A DNA stretch of 64,000 nt from Meiothermus sp. Pnk-1 (GCF_003226535.1 NZ_QKOB01000005.1:1-64000); one strand, 5' to 3'. Numbered from the stretch's first letter, positions 1 through 9,316 are shown. Notes: generated by a model not told the origin, from the sequence alone. Numbers and translations are program-made.

Positions 1-59
1 CCGGCTACTAGGCTCAGGTGGGCCAGGTCGTACACCTGCAGGTCTGGGACCTCTCGCAT
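1..59 (-). CDS. Possible N-terminus of a gene running off the left edge
   Basis: An open frame begins with ATG at 57-59 on the minus strand and leaves the window after about 19 codons (MREVPDLQVYDLAHLSLVA). A TAGGAT box lies six bases before the ATG, as in a leaderless promoter. The pattern of a short lead-in followed by HLSLVA is reminiscent of the start of IS1634/DUF4277-type transposases, but far too little is visible to assign a family. The stretch 60-202 between this and the Rieske gene holds no convincing gene. Confidence 0.35.
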   Translation of the reverse strand, partial: MREVPDLQVYDLAHLSLVA

Positions 60-202
60 CCCAAAATCCTAAGGCCGGAGGGGAGGGGTGCGGAATATCG
101 GCTTGAGGCTCAGGCCTACTCGGATATGCGGGCCCCGCCGCCCCCACCCGACGGAAGCGCTATGCCCTGGCCCCCTTCAGCTTGGGCAAGGGGGCCGAGC
201 GG

Positions 203-508
203 TTAGACCTCGAGCCAGACCTGCCCCCCCTCGAGCTTGGCCTTATAGGCTTTCACCGGGCGTGGGGCGGGCAGGGTGGCCTTGCCGGTGCGCAGGTTGA
301 AGCGGGCTCCGTGTCGGGTGCACTTGATGTACTCCCCCTCTACCGGTCCGTCTGAGAGCGGGTTGCGGTCGTGGGTACAGATATCCGAGATGGCGAAGAC
401 CTCCTCTCCCGCCAAAAGCACCAGGATCGGGGTTTTTTCCCCAGCTACCTCGACTACCTTGCGCCCGTTTTCAAACTCCTCGATGCGAGCGATGGGAATC
501 CAGGGCAT
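203..508 (-). CDS. Rieske-type [2Fe-2S] ferredoxin
   Basis: A 101-residue single-domain Rieske protein. Both cluster-binding boxes are visible: C-T-H near residue 43 and C-T-R-H-G near residue 63, giving the two Cys and two His that hold a [2Fe-2S] cluster. There is no signal peptide or membrane anchor, so it is probably a soluble electron carrier, like the ferredoxin components of ring-hydroxylating oxygenases or NirD-like proteins. It follows sufD on the same strand with a 63-base gap and is probably the last gene of the suf operon. That position suggests it is an Fe-S client or an electron donor connected with cluster assembly; this role is inferred from position only. Family assignment is firm, partner unknown. 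Confidence 0.9.
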   Translation of the reverse strand: MPWIPIARIEEFENGRKVVEVAGEKTPILVLLAGEEVFAISDICTHDRNPLSDGPVEGEYIKCTRHGARFNLRTGKATLPAPRPVKAYKAKLEGGQVWLEV

Positions 509-571
509 AAGAGGGCTAGAGGCTAGACGCTGAACGCAGAACGCATACCGCCGGGGTGGGGCGTTGGGCGA

Positions 572-1882
572 TCAAAGCCGCACCTTTTCCTCGATCACCC
601 GCTCGATGTGCTCGCGTAGGGGCAGCAGCGGGATACGCGTCAGCACATCGTAGAGGTGGGCCTTCACCAGCACCTGCTGGGCGACAGGCTTGGGCACCCC
701 CCGGCTCATCAGGTAGAAAAGCTGCATCTCGTCCACCGGCGCCGTGGTGCTGCCGTGGGTGCAGCGCACCTCGTTGGCGGCGATCTCCAGCTGGGGTATG
801 GACTCCACCCGCGCCTCGCTCGAGAGCAGCAAGTTGCGGTTGGACTGGTAAGCGTCGGCCTTTTGCGCGGCTTCCTCGAGCTTGATGAGCCCCGAGTAGA
901 CGGTGTGGGCCTGGTCCTTTACCGCCCCCTTGTACAGCAGGTCGCTTTTGGTGTGGTGTTCGGCGTGGTGCTGGAGGGTGTAGTGGTCGAGGTGCTGCTC
1001 GCCGTGGGCAAAGTACAGGCCCAGCATCTCGCTGTCGGCCCCCGGCCCGGCCAGCTCGGACTGGGTCTCCGTGCGCGCCAGCGTGCCGCCGAAGGTGGCG
1101 GTGAGGTCATTGAGCCGAGCATCCCGCTCCAAAACCGCTCGGGTACGGTGGAAGTGGTAAAACCCCAGGGCCAAAGTCTGTACGTGGGCGTGCCGCAGCT
1201 GGGCCCCCTGCCCCAGGATCAGCTCGCTCACTGAGAGGTTGACCCCCAGGTCAACCGCGGTGGGAGAGACGTACTCCTCGATGTAGACGGCTTTGCTGTT
1301 GGCTTCCGCGACGATCAGGGTGCGCCCGATGGAAAGCTGGCCACCCCCCAGGTAGTGGAACACCCCGAGGGGGGTATCGAACTCCACCCCCTGCGGCACG
1401 AATAGAAAAGCCCCGTGGGTGAAGAGCGCGGCATTGTAGGCCGTTAGCTTTTCCTTCCAGCCCACGGCGCGGAATAGGGCCTGGCGGATTGGCCCCGCGT
1501 GGGTGTTCAGCGCCTCGGCGAGGGTGGTAAGCACCACCCCTTTGGCGCGCAGCTCCTCGGGCAGCTCCAGGTACACCAAGTCCGCGCCCACGAACACCGC
1601 AAATCCAGCCAGCTGGGACTGCTCGAGCCGGGCTTTGATCTCAGCAGGCAGGGCTTCCCGGCTGAGCTTTTGGCCGCTGGGGCGCTCGAGGGCGAGGGTC
1701 TCGAAGGGTACTTTGCTGATATCGGTGTAGCGCCACTCCTCGGTCTTGAGGGTGGGGTAGGGAAGCTTGGCGAAGGCCTCCCAGGCGGCCAGGCGGTTTT
1801 CCAGGAGCCACGGAGGTTCGTTGAGCTTTTGGGAGACCTCGAGCACGAGATCACGGGAGAGTTCGCTTACGCTCTGCATCAT
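572..1882 (-). CDS. sufD: Fe-S cluster assembly protein SufD
   Basis: 436 residues, the usual size for SufD. It is the non-catalytic partner of SufB in the SufBC2D scaffold that builds [Fe-S] clusters in the cytoplasm. The right-handed beta-helix core region has the family pattern (for example the histidine-rich [16 protein letters not shown] stretch followed by [10 protein letters not shown] and the QSNRNLLLS segment near the C-terminus). Two ATG codons stand together at the start (1880-1882 and 1877-1879). The first overlaps the sufB stop, indicating translational coupling. It belongs to the operon sufC-sufB-sufD-Rieske. No sulfur donor (sufS/sufU) is seen in the window. Confidence 0.95.
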   Translation of the reverse strand: MMQSVSELSRDLVLEVSQKLNEPPWLLENRLAAWEAFAKLPYPTLKTEEWRYTDISKVPFETLALERPSGQKLSREALPAEIKARLEQSQLAGFAVFVGADLVYLELPEELRAKGVVLTTLAEALNTHAGPIRQALFRAVGWKEKLTAYNAALFTHGAFLFVPQGVEFDTPLGVFHYLGGGQLSIGRTLIVAEANSKAVYIEEYVSPTAVDLGVNLSVSELILGQGAQLRHAHVQTLALGFYHFHRTRAVLERDARLNDLTATFGGTLARTETQSELAGPGADSEMLGLYFAHGEQHLDHYTLQHHAEHHTKSDLLYKGAVKDQAHTVYSGLIKLEEAAQKADAYQSNRNLLLSSEARVESIPQLEIAANEVRCTHGSTTAPVDEMQLFYLMSRGVPKPVAQQVLVKAHLYDVLTRIPLLPLREHIERVIEEKVRL

Positions 1883-3288
1883 CCCACCGAGCCTTCCATC
1901 TCGAGTTCGATCAAACGGTTGAGTTCCACGGCGTACTCCAAAGGCAGCTCCTTGGCGATGGGCTCGATAAAGCCCCGCACGATCAGGGCCGCCGCCTCGT
2001 CTTCCTTGAGGCCCCGGCTTTGCAGGTAGAAGATCTGCTCGTCATTGAGCTTGGAGACCGTGGCCTCGTGGCCGACGTGGGCGGTGTCCTCCTCGATCTC
2101 GATGTAGGGGTAGGTGTCGGTGCGGGACTCGGGGTTGATGAGCAGGGCGTCGCATTCCACGTTTACCCGGGCATGCTTGGCCCCCTCGTAGACCTTGACC
2201 AGACCCCGGTAGCTGGCCCGCCCCTCGCCCTTGGAGATGCTCTTCGAGACGATGGTTCCGCTGGTGTGGGGGGCGGCCAGGATCAGCTTGCCGCCGGTGT
2301 CCTGGTGCTGGCCGGTGTTGGCGAAGGCGATGCTCATGATTTCCGAGCGGGCCCCTGGCTCCATGAGGTACGAGGAGGGGTATTTCATGGTGAGCTTGGA
2401 GCCCAGGTTGCCGTCCAGCCACTCGTGGTAGGCGTCCCCGTAGACCATCGCCCGCTGGGTAACCAGGTTGTACATGTTGTGCGACCAGTTCTGGATGGTG
2501 GTGTAGCGGCTCCGGGCCCCCTTGTTGACCACGATCTCAATCACCCCGCTGTGAAAGGAGTCGGTGGAGTAGGTGGGGGCGGTGCAACCTTCGATGTAGT
2601 GCATCTCCGCGCCCTCGTCCACGATGATGAGGGTGCGCTCAAACTGGCCCAGCTCGGCGGTGTTGACCCGGAAGTAAGCCTGGAGGGGCAACTCCACCTT
2701 CACCCCCTTGGGCACGTACACGAAGCTCCCGCCCGACCACACCGCCGAGTTGAGGGCGGCGAATTTGTTGTCCTCCGGCGGGATTACCGTGGCGAAGTAC
2801 TCCCGGAAGAGGTCTTCGTAGTGCTTGAGCCCTTCTTCGATGCTGACGAAGATCACCCCCAGCCGGGCCAGCTCCTCCCGGACTTGGTGGTAGACCATCT
2901 CCGAGTCGTACTGCGCCCCCACCCCGGCCAACACCTTGCGCTCGGCCTCGGGGATGCCCAGCCGCTCATAGGTGCGCCGGATCTCCTCGGGCACCTCGTC
3001 CCAGCTCTTGGCGTCGCGGACCTCGGTGGGTTTGGCGTAAAAGTAGATCTCGTCGAAGTTGAGGCCCGAGAGGTCGCCCCCCCAGGTGGGCATGGGCTTG
3101 GACTCGAAGATCTCCAGCGCCTTCAGGCGGAAGTCGAGCATCCACTGGGGCTCGCCTTTGTGGTAGCTGATGGCCTCCACCACCCGCCGGCTCAGGCCCT
3201 TTTCGCTCTTGAAGACGGGCTTCACCTCGTCTATGAAGCCGTACTTGTATTCGCTGCCTATGGTGGCTACATCGAAGTTATCGGACAT
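1879..3288 (-). CDS. sufB: Fe-S cluster assembly protein SufB
   Basis: 469 residues, full length for SufB, the scaffold subunit on which the cluster forms. Recognisable conserved segments include the [19 protein letters not shown] region, the [11 protein letters not shown] segment containing a conserved Cys, and the C-terminal [12 protein letters not shown] / HEATVSKL...[10 protein letters not shown] block. The start is supported by a GGAGG box nine bases upstream (in CCGGAGGAACCC). It lies between sufC (104-base gap containing a perfect inverted repeat) and sufD (4-base overlap). No intein interrupts it, although sufB is a common intein site in other bacteria. Confidence 0.97.
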   Translation of the reverse strand: MSDNFDVATIGSEYKYGFIDEVKPVFKSEKGLSRRVVEAISYHKGEPQWMLDFRLKALEIFESKPMPTWGGDLSGLNFDEIYFYAKPTEVRDAKSWDEVPEEIRRTYERLGIPEAERKVLAGVGAQYDSEMVYHQVREELARLGVIFVSIEEGLKHYEDLFREYFATVIPPEDNKFAALNSAVWSGGSFVYVPKGVKVELPLQAYFRVNTAELGQFERTLIIVDEGAEMHYIEGCTAPTYSTDSFHSGVIEIVVNKGARSRYTTIQNWSHNMYNLVTQRAMVYGDAYHEWLDGNLGSKLTMKYPSSYLMEPGARSEIMSIAFANTGQHQDTGGKLILAAPHTSGTIVSKSISKGEGRASYRGLVKVYEGAKHARVNVECDALLINPESRTDTYPYIEIEEDTAHVGHEATVSKLNDEQIFYLQSRGLKEDEAAALIVRGFIEPIAKELPLEYAVELNRLIELEMEGSVG

Positions 3289-3307
3289 TTGGGTTCCTCC
3301 GGTTAGC

Positions 3308-3362
3308 GCCAGGAGGCAAGCGCAGCGGGGCGGCCCTTAGCTTTCCCGGTACGCCTCCTGGC
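3308..3362. repeat. Perfect 10-bp inverted repeat between sufC and sufB
   Basis: GCCAGGAGGC at 3308-3317 is exactly complementary to GCCTCCTGGC at 3353-3362, with a 35-base GC-rich loop. It fills most of the 104-base sufC-sufB spacer and would form a hairpin in the operon mRNA just upstream of the sufB ribosome-binding site. No run of T follows, so it is not a classic terminator. An mRNA-stability or differential-expression element separating sufC from sufBD is plausible. Confidence 0.6.
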
Positions 3363-3392
3363 TTCATAGTCCTTGCCGTCTCTCCGTGCGGG

Positions 3393-4148
3393 TCAGCCCC
3401 CGGCGACGGCGAGTTCTTTGACCCAGTCGTAGCCCTTGGCCTCGAGCTCCAGGGCCAGCTCTTTGTCGCCCGACATCACGATCTTGCCATCCATCATCAC
3501 GTGGACCCGGTCAGGGACGATATAGTTCAAAAGACGCTGGTAGTGGGTGATGACCAGCGCGCCGAACTCGGGACCCCGCATGGCGTTTACCCCCTTGGCC
3601 ACGACCTTGAGGGCGTCGATGTCGAGGCCGGAGTCGGTCTCGTCGAGGATGGCGTAGGTGGGCTCGAGGACCATCAGTTGCAGGATCTCGGCGCGCTTTT
3701 TCTCCCCGCCCGAGAAGCCTTCGTTGAGGTAGCGGGTGAGGTAGTCCTCGCTCCACTCGAGGGTCTGGATGGCTTTGGTCACCTTGGCGTAGAACTCGCT
3801 CACGCTCACGTCCTCGCCGCGCTTGGCGTTGAGGCAGAGCCTGAGGAAGTTGGCGATGGTCACCCCCGGCACTTCCACCGGGTACTGGAAGGCCAGGAAA
3901 AGCCCCAGCTTGGCCCGCTCGTCGGGTTCCAGCTCGAGGATGTTCTGCCCGTCTACCAACACCTCGCCCTTATCCACGCTGTACTCGGGATCCCCGGCGA
4001 TCACTTTGCCCAAGGTGGACTTGCCGGTACCGTTGGGCCCCATCAGGGCGTGGACCTCTCCTCTGGGCACCACCAGGTTCACGCCCTTCAAGATCGGCTG
4101 GCCTTCGATAGATACCCATAAATCTCTGATCTCGAGCTGATTCGCCAT
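3393..4148 (-). CDS. sufC: Fe-S assembly ATPase SufC
   Basis: 251-residue ABC-type ATPase that powers the SufBCD scaffold. Walker A reads GPNGTGKST. The signature region is [13 protein letters not shown] and Walker B / D-loop is [15 protein letters not shown], the DETDSGLD form being diagnostic for SufC. The ATG at 4146-4148 was chosen because a GGAGGG box precedes it at the right distance and [10 protein letters not shown] is the family's usual start; a longer frame upstream lacks support. First gene of the suf operon, with a candidate promoter about 65 bases upstream. Confidence 0.96.
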   Translation of the reverse strand: MANQLEIRDLWVSIEGQPILKGVNLVVPRGEVHALMGPNGTGKSTLGKVIAGDPEYSVDKGEVLVDGQNILELEPDERAKLGLFLAFQYPVEVPGVTIANFLRLCLNAKRGEDVSVSEFYAKVTKAIQTLEWSEDYLTRYLNEGFSGGEKKRAEILQLMVLEPTYAILDETDSGLDIDALKVVAKGVNAMRGPEFGALVITHYQRLLNYIVPDRVHVMMDGKIVMSGDKELALELEAKGYDWVKELAVAGG

Positions 4149-4210
4149 TCGTACCCTCCGAAATATTGCCACCGTGAATGGGTAGCTTATTGCAACCCAT
4201 TACCAGTAAG

Positions 4211-4238
4211 AGTATAGCCGGAAATCCCATAAAGTCTA
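4211..4238 (-). promoter_or_regulatory. Candidate promoter of the suf operon
   Basis: On the minus strand TAGACT (4233-4238) and TATACT (4211-4216) are separated by 16 bases, a good sigma-70-like arrangement about 62 bases before the sufC start. The region around it is distinctly AT-rich compared with its surroundings. No clear IscR- or Fur-like palindrome was identified. Confidence 0.5.
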
Positions 4239-4265
4239 GTAATTTAGTCGGGATTTTCCTCGTCT

Positions 4266-7106
4266 CTAGGGGTGCGAAGAGGTCGTCAGCCAGAGGGCCA
4301 GGGCATCCGCAGGGGTCAGCGGGGCCAGGGTGCCGATCCAGGCCTGGAGGGCTTCGACCGGCCACAGCGCCCCCAGCACCCGCCCAACCTGGGCGCGGAA
4401 AGGTTCCGGGAGCGAGCAGGCCTCCAGGGTGCGCCGTCGGGCGGCCTCCTCCTGGCCCAGCCCCAGCAGGGCTTGGGCCTCGAGGGCGATCCTCCAGGCC
4501 AGGAGGCCGGGGTCGGGCAGGGGAGGGGTGGGGTCCATCTGGAGTAGCTGCGCCAGCACCTCACCCCACCGCCCGGACCGGCCGAGGGCCTCAGCGTAGG
4601 AGAGGCGGGCCTGGGTGCGGTGGTAAGGGTCGCTGAGCCCCAGGAAGGGCCGCAGCAGGCCTTGCGCCTCCTCGGCGGGCCTGAGCAGGGCCAGCATCTG
4701 CGCGGTGTCGAGCCGGAGGGCGGTATAGCGGTCGCTGCTGGGGGTCTCCTCGCATAGCTCGGCCCAGAGGGTTTCCAACAGCCCGAGCGCCTGGGGGGCC
4801 TTTCCCCCGCCGCGGAACGGGGGCCGGTAGGGATGATTGGTCTCGGCGACCCAGTAGGCGGTGGCCAGCCGCAGCCGGGTGCGCAGGTGGCGGTAGCGGG
4901 CCTCGCTGGGACGCTCGGCGGTGGTGCGCAGGTAGCGCTCGGCCAGGGCGGCCAGTTGTAGGGCCTCCCAGGGATGCCCCCGGGCCGATTCCAGGATGCT
5001 GGCCTCGCTCTGGGCGCGGGTGCGGGTGAAGGGATCGGGGGCTTCCTGGATGGCCTGGTACAAGAGCCGCGCGGCCTCCTCGTACTGCCCCAAGCGGCGG
5101 TGGGCGGTGCCCAGCCGGGCCCGCACCCGGGCGATCTCCTCGCGAGGCGCGTGGTGGCTCTCCAGGTTTTCCAACGCTTCCCGGATGTAGCGGGCGGCCT
5201 CTTCGGCGCGCCCGATCCGCATCAGCAAATCGCCCATCTGGTAGCGGGCCCGGCCCACCAGAAGCGGTTCGTGGCCTACCTGGGAGAGGGCCTCGAGCGC
5301 CTCCTCGAAGCGCCCGGCGTCCTTGGCCACCAGGCCCTGCCACAGCCGTACCCGGTCCGACAGAAAGGGCGGCGTGGGCAGCGCCAAGGCTCGCCGCACA
5401 TACCCTTCGGCCCGGGCATAGTCGCCGCGCCAGCGCTCGAGGGCCGCCCGCACCAAGAGCCCCTCGGCCTCCACCTCTCCTTGTAGCTCATGCTCGGGCG
5501 GGGCCTCCTCCAGGGCCCGGGCGTAGTCTCCTGCGTCGATCTGGGCCTCGGCGGACTTTACCTTGGCCCATACCCGCAGCTCGGGGTCCGGCGACTGGGT
5601 CAGCAGCGCCAGGGCTTCCAGGGCTTCCGGGTGGGCGTACTGCCCCAGCACCGCCCGGTAGCGCACCAGGATGGTCGCCAGCCGCTCGCGCAGCGAAGGG
5701 CCGCCAGGCCCCCGGCGTTGCCGGTCGGCGGCTCGGTTCCACCCTGCCGACTCAGCCCATAGCCCAGGCAGCAGCGAAAGCCGCGAGGGGTCCTGGGCCA
5801 GGAGCGCGAGCAAAAATTCCAGCTCGTTCGCCCCCCGCGCATGGTACAGCTGGCGGAAAAGGTTGCCCCCGGAAAAGTACCTCAGCGCCAGCCGGTGTAG
5901 CCTTTGCGCTTCTTTCTCCGGGATGTGGGTGGGGAGTAGCTTGCGCAGCGTGGGCCGTACCTGCCCTTCGCCCACGGGCTGAAAAAGGGCCCGCTCGGCC
6001 TGGGAGAGCTGTTCGAGCCGCCGCCCCAGCGCTTGTTCCAACAGGGGGATGGGCACCGCAGGGTCGGCTTCTGGCGAGAGCACCGCCAGGGCTTGCAAGA
6101 TCGGCCTCAGCTTGGGATCTTGGCTCAGGTCGGCGGACCGGGAGGGGCTCTGCGGGCGGGTGTGGGCCGCCGCCATCGCGATCTCCAGCAGCACCAGCCG
6201 CTGTAGCTCTCCAAAGTTGCGCCCCGCCTGGTTCACCAGGGCGTCTACCCGCTCGGCGGGCAGGTCGGGGAGCTGGTCTTTTACGAAGCGCCGGGACTCC
6301 TCGCGGGTGGGGGGGGAGAGCATCTGGTAGGGAAGGGTGGGTGGCGGCTCGGTCAGGGCCGCCAGGTAGGGCACCGAGAGCGCCCTCAGCAAAGGCTCGA
6401 GCCAGACCGAGAGGTTCACCCGTTCCCCCTCGAGGTTGCGCAGGGGTAGCCCGGAAAGCTGTCCGTCGGCCTCGGCCCGCAGCAGCAGGGGCAGGCCCTG
6501 CCGGTTGAGGGCCTCCGCCAGGGCCTGGCGCAATTCGCCTTGCAGGGCGGCTTTGAGGGCATAGGGCTGGGTGGGGGAGAGCTGCGCCAGCAGGGCCTCG
6601 AGCTTGTCTTGCACCCCTAGCCGCTCCGAGAGCGGGTATAGCTGTTGCGCCAGCTCGCCGCCCAGGTTGACCATCAGGCTCTTGGGCACGGCTTTCTGTA
6701 CCGCCGAGAGCAGCACCCCTTTGCCGGTGGCCGCCCCGCCCACGACCACCATCTGGGGGCAGTGGCCCTGGTGTAGGGCCTTGGTGAAAAGCCGCAGGAT
6801 GCGGCGCTTATCCCGCCCCAGCGACCGCCGCGCCGACTCCACCCCCAGCTCGAGGGGCGGGGTGGGGGGCTCGAGCCCGGCCTCCTGGTATAGCTCCGCG
6901 ATCACCTCGAAAAGCCGCAGCTTTTCCTCGGGGGCCCCCAGGTCTTTGTACAGGATGTTCCGCACCGTTCCGGCCTTACCCCCGCGCTCCGCGACGGCCG
7001 CCTCGAGCCAGCGCAAGGACCCCCTTTTCCCCCGATGATCCCGGCCAGACAGATACGGGCGCAGGGCCTCGAGGTGCAAAAGCCAGTGTGTAGCGGGTTG
7101 GGTCAT
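4266..7106 (-). CDS. Large ATPase-domain protein with TPR-like helical repeats
   Basis: About 946 residues. A P-loop-like GGAATGKG motif lies near residue 122-130, followed by an AAA/STAND-like NTPase region to about residue 330, then several hundred residues of alpha-helical repeats with TPR spacing (A..W, Y.RA, G..EEA.R patterns). No enzymatic effector domain or DNA-binding domain is evident, though the N-terminal 90 residues resemble a small helical domain. The ATG at 7104-7106 (MTQPATHWLL) is preferred over an upstream TTG because a TATAAG box lies ten bases before it. The architecture resembles STAND/MalT-type signalling ATPases, but function is unknown. It is separate from the suf operon (117-base gap). 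Confidence 0.8.
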   Translation of the reverse strand: MTQPATHWLLHLEALRPYLSGRDHRGKRGSLRWLEAAVAERGGKAGTVRNILYKDLGAPEEKLRLFEVIAELYQEAGLEPPTPPLELGVESARRSLGRDKRRILRLFTKALHQGHCPQMVVVGGAATGKGVLLSAVQKAVPKSLMVNLGGELAQQLYPLSERLGVQDKLEALLAQLSPTQPYALKAALQGELRQALAEALNRQGLPLLLRAEADGQLSGLPLRNLEGERVNLSVWLEPLLRALSVPYLAALTEPPPTLPYQMLSPPTREESRRFVKDQLPDLPAERVDALVNQAGRNFGELQRLVLLEIAMAAAHTRPQSPSRSADLSQDPKLRPILQALAVLSPEADPAVPIPLLEQALGRRLEQLSQAERALFQPVGEGQVRPTLRKLLPTHIPEKEAQRLHRLALRYFSGGNLFRQLYHARGANELEFLLALLAQDPSRLSLLPGLWAESAGWNRAADRQRRGPGGPSLRERLATILVRYRAVLGQYAHPEALEALALLTQSPDPELRVWAKVKSAEAQIDAGDYARALEEAPPEHELQGEVEAEGLLVRAALERWRGDYARAEGYVRRALALPTPPFLSDRVRLWQGLVAKDAGRFEEALEALSQVGHEPLLVGRARYQMGDLLMRIGRAEEAARYIREALENLESHHAPREEIARVRARLGTAHRRLGQYEEAARLLYQAIQEAPDPFTRTRAQSEASILESARGHPWEALQLAALAERYLRTTAERPSEARYRHLRTRLRLATAYWVAETNHPYRPPFRGGGKAPQALGLLETLWAELCEETPSSDRYTALRLDTAQMLALLRPAEEAQGLLRPFLGLSDPYHRTQARLSYAEALGRSGRWGEVLAQLLQMDPTPPLPDPGLLAWRIALEAQALLGLGQEEAARRRTLEACSLPEPFRAQVGRVLGALWPVEALQAWIGTLAPLTPADALALWLTTSSHP

Positions 7107-7130
7107 GATGGGTACACTTATATACAAATT

Positions 7131-7160
7131 ACCAGACGCAAGCGACCGCTTGCGTCTGGT
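7131..7160 (-). terminator. 30-bp perfect palindrome after isocitrate lyase
   Basis: Two 14-base arms (ACCAGACGCAAGCG and its exact complement) flank a 2-base centre. It sits 15 bases after the isocitrate lyase stop and 25 bases before the start of the ATPase/TPR gene, all on the minus strand. In RNA it would be a strong hairpin followed by AATTTGTATA, only a weak U tract. It may terminate aceA transcription, or act as an operator for the next gene since the TATAAG box follows immediately. Confidence 0.55.
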
Positions 7161-7175
7161 GCAGGGGGCTCGAAT

Positions 7176-8465
7176 TCAATGAAACTGCGCTTCCTCGGTG
7201 GAGCCCACCAGGGCCGCGGTGGAGGCCTGGCCGGCGGTGATGGCCAAGAGCACCTCGTCGAAGTAGCCTGCCCCCACCTCGCGCTGGTGCTTGACCGCGG
7301 TGAAGCCATCCTTCTCGGCGGCGAACTCCAGTTGCTGCAACTCCACGAAGGCGCTCATGCCGCGCTCTTTGTAGTCCTTGGCCAGCTCGAAGGTGCGGTA
7401 GTTGAGGCTGTGCCAGCCGGCCAGGGTGATGAACTGGAACTTGTAGCCCATCGCCCCCAGCTCCCTTTGGAAGCGGGCGATGGTCGCGTCGTCGAGGTTT
7501 TTCTTCCAGTTGAAGCTGGGCGAGCAGTTGTAGGCCAGCATCTTGCCGGGGAACTCCCGGTGCACGGCCTCAGCGAACTTGCGGGCCACCTCCAGGTCGG
7601 GGGTGGAGGTCTCCATCCACAACAGGTCGGCGTAGGGGGCGTAGGCCAAAGCCCGGGTGATGCAGGGCTCGAGGCCATTGCGCACCCGGTAGAAGCCCTC
7701 CGGGGTGCGCTCGCCGGTCACGAAGGGCCGGTCGCGCTCGTCCACGTCAGAGGTGAGCAGGGTAGCCGCCTCGGCGTCGGTGCGGGCGATGATCAGGGTG
7801 GGCACGCCCAGCACGTCGGCGGCCAGGCGGGCGGCCTGGAGGGTGCGGATGTGCTGGGAGGTGGGGATGAGCACCTTGCCGCCCAGGTGGCCGCACTTCT
7901 TCTCGCTGGAAAGCTGGTCCTCCCAGTGCACCCCGGCGGCCCCCGCCTCGATCATGCTCTTCATCAGCTCGAAGGCGTTCAAGGGACCGCCGAACCCGGC
8001 CTCGGCGTCGGCCACGATGGGGGCGTACCAGTAGCGCCCGCCCTTGCCCTCGCTCCGCTCGATCTGGTCGGCCCGCATCAGGGCGTTATTGATGCGCCGC
8101 ACCACCTGCGGCACCGAGTTGGCGGGGTAGAGCGACTGGTCGGGATAGGTCTGCGCGGCCAGGTTGGCGTCGGCCGCCACCTGCCAGCCCGAGAGGTAGA
8201 TGGCCTCGAGGCCGGCCTTGACCATCTGCACCGCCTGGGCCCCGGTGTAGGCCCCGAAGGTGTTGACGTAGGGCCGCTCGTGCAACAGCTCCCACAGCCG
8301 CTCGGCCCCCCGCCGGGCCAGGGTATGCTCGACCTGGAGGCTAGGCCGCAGCCGCACCACGTCCTCGGCGGTGTAGTCGCGCTTGATCCCTTGCCAGCGG
8401 GGATCGCTCTGCCACTCCTTGCGCAGCTTCTCAGCTTCCAGCTTCATCTCTGGGGTCAGGTTCAT
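7176..8465 (-). CDS. aceA: Isocitrate lyase
   Basis: 429 residues, typical of bacterial isocitrate lyase, which splits isocitrate to glyoxylate and succinate in the glyoxylate shunt. The catalytic KKCGHLGGK loop is present, as are the metal- and substrate-binding segments [15 protein letters not shown] and the [10 protein letters not shown] box. A GGAGG box precedes the ATG. The upstream region carries repeated GGTGTA half-sites, and a GntR/FCD regulator is encoded just upstream on the same strand. No malate synthase is in the window. Confidence 0.97.
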   Translation of the reverse strand: MNLTPEMKLEAEKLRKEWQSDPRWQGIKRDYTAEDVVRLRPSLQVEHTLARRGAERLWELLHERPYVNTFGAYTGAQAVQMVKAGLEAIYLSGWQVAADANLAAQTYPDQSLYPANSVPQVVRRINNALMRADQIERSEGKGGRYWYAPIVADAEAGFGGPLNAFELMKSMIEAGAAGVHWEDQLSSEKKCGHLGGKVLIPTSQHIRTLQAARLAADVLGVPTLIIARTDAEAATLLTSDVDERDRPFVTGERTPEGFYRVRNGLEPCITRALAYAPYADLLWMETSTPDLEVARKFAEAVHREFPGKMLAYNCSPSFNWKKNLDDATIARFQRELGAMGYKFQFITLAGWHSLNYRTFELAKDYKERGMSAFVELQQLEFAAEKDGFTAVKHQREVGAGYFDEVLLAITAGQASTAALVGSTEEAQFH

Positions 8466-8482
8466 GGCTTCCTCCTGATACC

Positions 8483-8590
8483 CCTCCAGTCTGGAGGAAT
8501 GGGCTGCGCCCAGCTCGGTGTAGCCTCGAGTTCAAGACACCCTCTGTATGGTGTACCGACTTCTTTTTTACACCAAAAGTCAATTACACC
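8483..8590 (-). promoter_or_regulatory. aceA control region with repeated TTACACC/GGTGTA sites
   Basis: Three half-sites are visible on the plus strand: GGTGTA at 8550-8555 and TTACACC at 8568-8574 and 8584-8590. The last two are direct repeats 16 bases apart and the first is inverted. The last overlaps the stop codon of the GntR gene. A 7-bp palindrome (CCTCCAG, centre T, CTGGAGG) at 8483-8497 lies just before the ribosome-binding site. The arrangement suggests control by a dimeric regulator, with the adjacent GntR protein the obvious candidate. Confidence 0.5.
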
Positions 8591-9240
8591 GTTTCACGGG
8601 CGCCGAGGAATTGTTCCAGCGCCCGCCCGGCCTGCTGCACGTGGGCGCGCATGGCGGCCTCGGCGGCCTCGGCGTCGCGGCGGCCGACGGCCTCGAGGAT
8701 GGCCTCGTGCTCGGCCAGGGAGAGCGGCAGGCGTCCGGGGATCACCGCCGAGGAGTTGATGAGCAGGCGGATCTGGCCGTCGATGGTCTCGGCCACGGCC
8801 AGCAATCGCTTGTTGCCCGCCGCTTCCCAGAGGGTGCGGTGGAAGGTCAGGTCGAGGTCGCCATAGCTCTCGATATCGCCCTGCTCGGCGGCCTTGCGCT
8901 GGCGCTGGAGGACTTTTTCTAGCTTCCTGGGCAGGACTTTGCCGTTGTTCTCCACCGCCAGGCGGGCGGCCAAACCCTCTAGCACCTCGCGCAGCCGGTA
9001 GATCTCTTGCACGTCCTCCAGGGTGGGTTCCAGCACGAAATAGCCCCGGTGGGGCACCGCGACCACCAACCCCTCGCGCTCGAGGGCGGCTAGGGCCTCC
9101 TTGATGGGGGTGGGGGAGAGCCCCAGCTCCTCCGCCAGCACCCGCACCACCAGCTTGCGGCCCGGAGGGAGCTTACGGCCCAGGATGGCCTGGCGCAGGG
9201 CTTTGTAGGCTTCGCGGTTGAGGGTGGTGCGGCTCAGCAT
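8584..9240 (-). CDS. GntR-family regulator, FCD (FadR-like) subfamily
   Basis: 218 residues. The N-terminal winged helix-turn-helix of the GntR type spans about residues 8-70 (YKALRQAILGRKLPPG ... LAEELGLSPTPIKEALAALEREGLV). An all-helical FCD ligand domain follows, with the metal-ligand pattern D..FH (LDLTFHRTLWEAAGN) and H residues near the C-terminus (LAEHEAIL, MRAHV). FCD regulators usually sense small organic acids. The ATG at 9238-9240 fits the family N-terminus; longer frames run through the divergent promoter. It is divergent from the sulfolactate-lyase-like operon and upstream of aceA, so it could control either or both. Confidence 0.88.
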   Translation of the reverse strand: MLSRTTLNREAYKALRQAILGRKLPPGRKLVVRVLAEELGLSPTPIKEALAALEREGLVVAVPHRGYFVLEPTLEDVQEIYRLREVLEGLAARLAVENNGKVLPRKLEKVLQRQRKAAEQGDIESYGDLDLTFHRTLWEAAGNKRLLAVAETIDGQIRLLINSSAVIPGRLPLSLAEHEAILEAVGRRDAEAAEAAMRAHVQQAGRALEQFLGARETV

Positions 9241-9261
9241 CTCTATTGCAGTGTAGCACGA

Positions 9262-9290
9262 TTGACGACAAAAGATTTTAGATATAAAAT
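9262..9290 (+). promoter_or_regulatory. Candidate promoter and operator of the 9.3-19 kb operon
   Basis: TTGACG (9262-9267) and TATAAA (9283-9288) are separated by 15 bases. The -10 lies inside an exact inverted repeat, ATTTTA-GATA-TAAAAT (9275-9290), a plausible repressor site. The element occupies the 76-base gap between the divergent GntR gene and the first lyase gene, which has an AAGGAGG box at 9305-9311. Confidence 0.6.
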
Positions 9291-9316
9291 CCGCTGCGTA
9301 TACCAAGGAGGCCGAC

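Noticed and set aside
2020-3306. Long plus-strand frame opposite sufB
   Set aside because: Antisense shadow; composition dominated by Val, Gly and Leu, typical of reversed high-GC codons.
7035-8759. 574-codon plus-strand frame opposite isocitrate lyase
   Set aside because: Antisense shadow with no motifs; the opposite strand holds full-length aceA with catalytic KKCGH.
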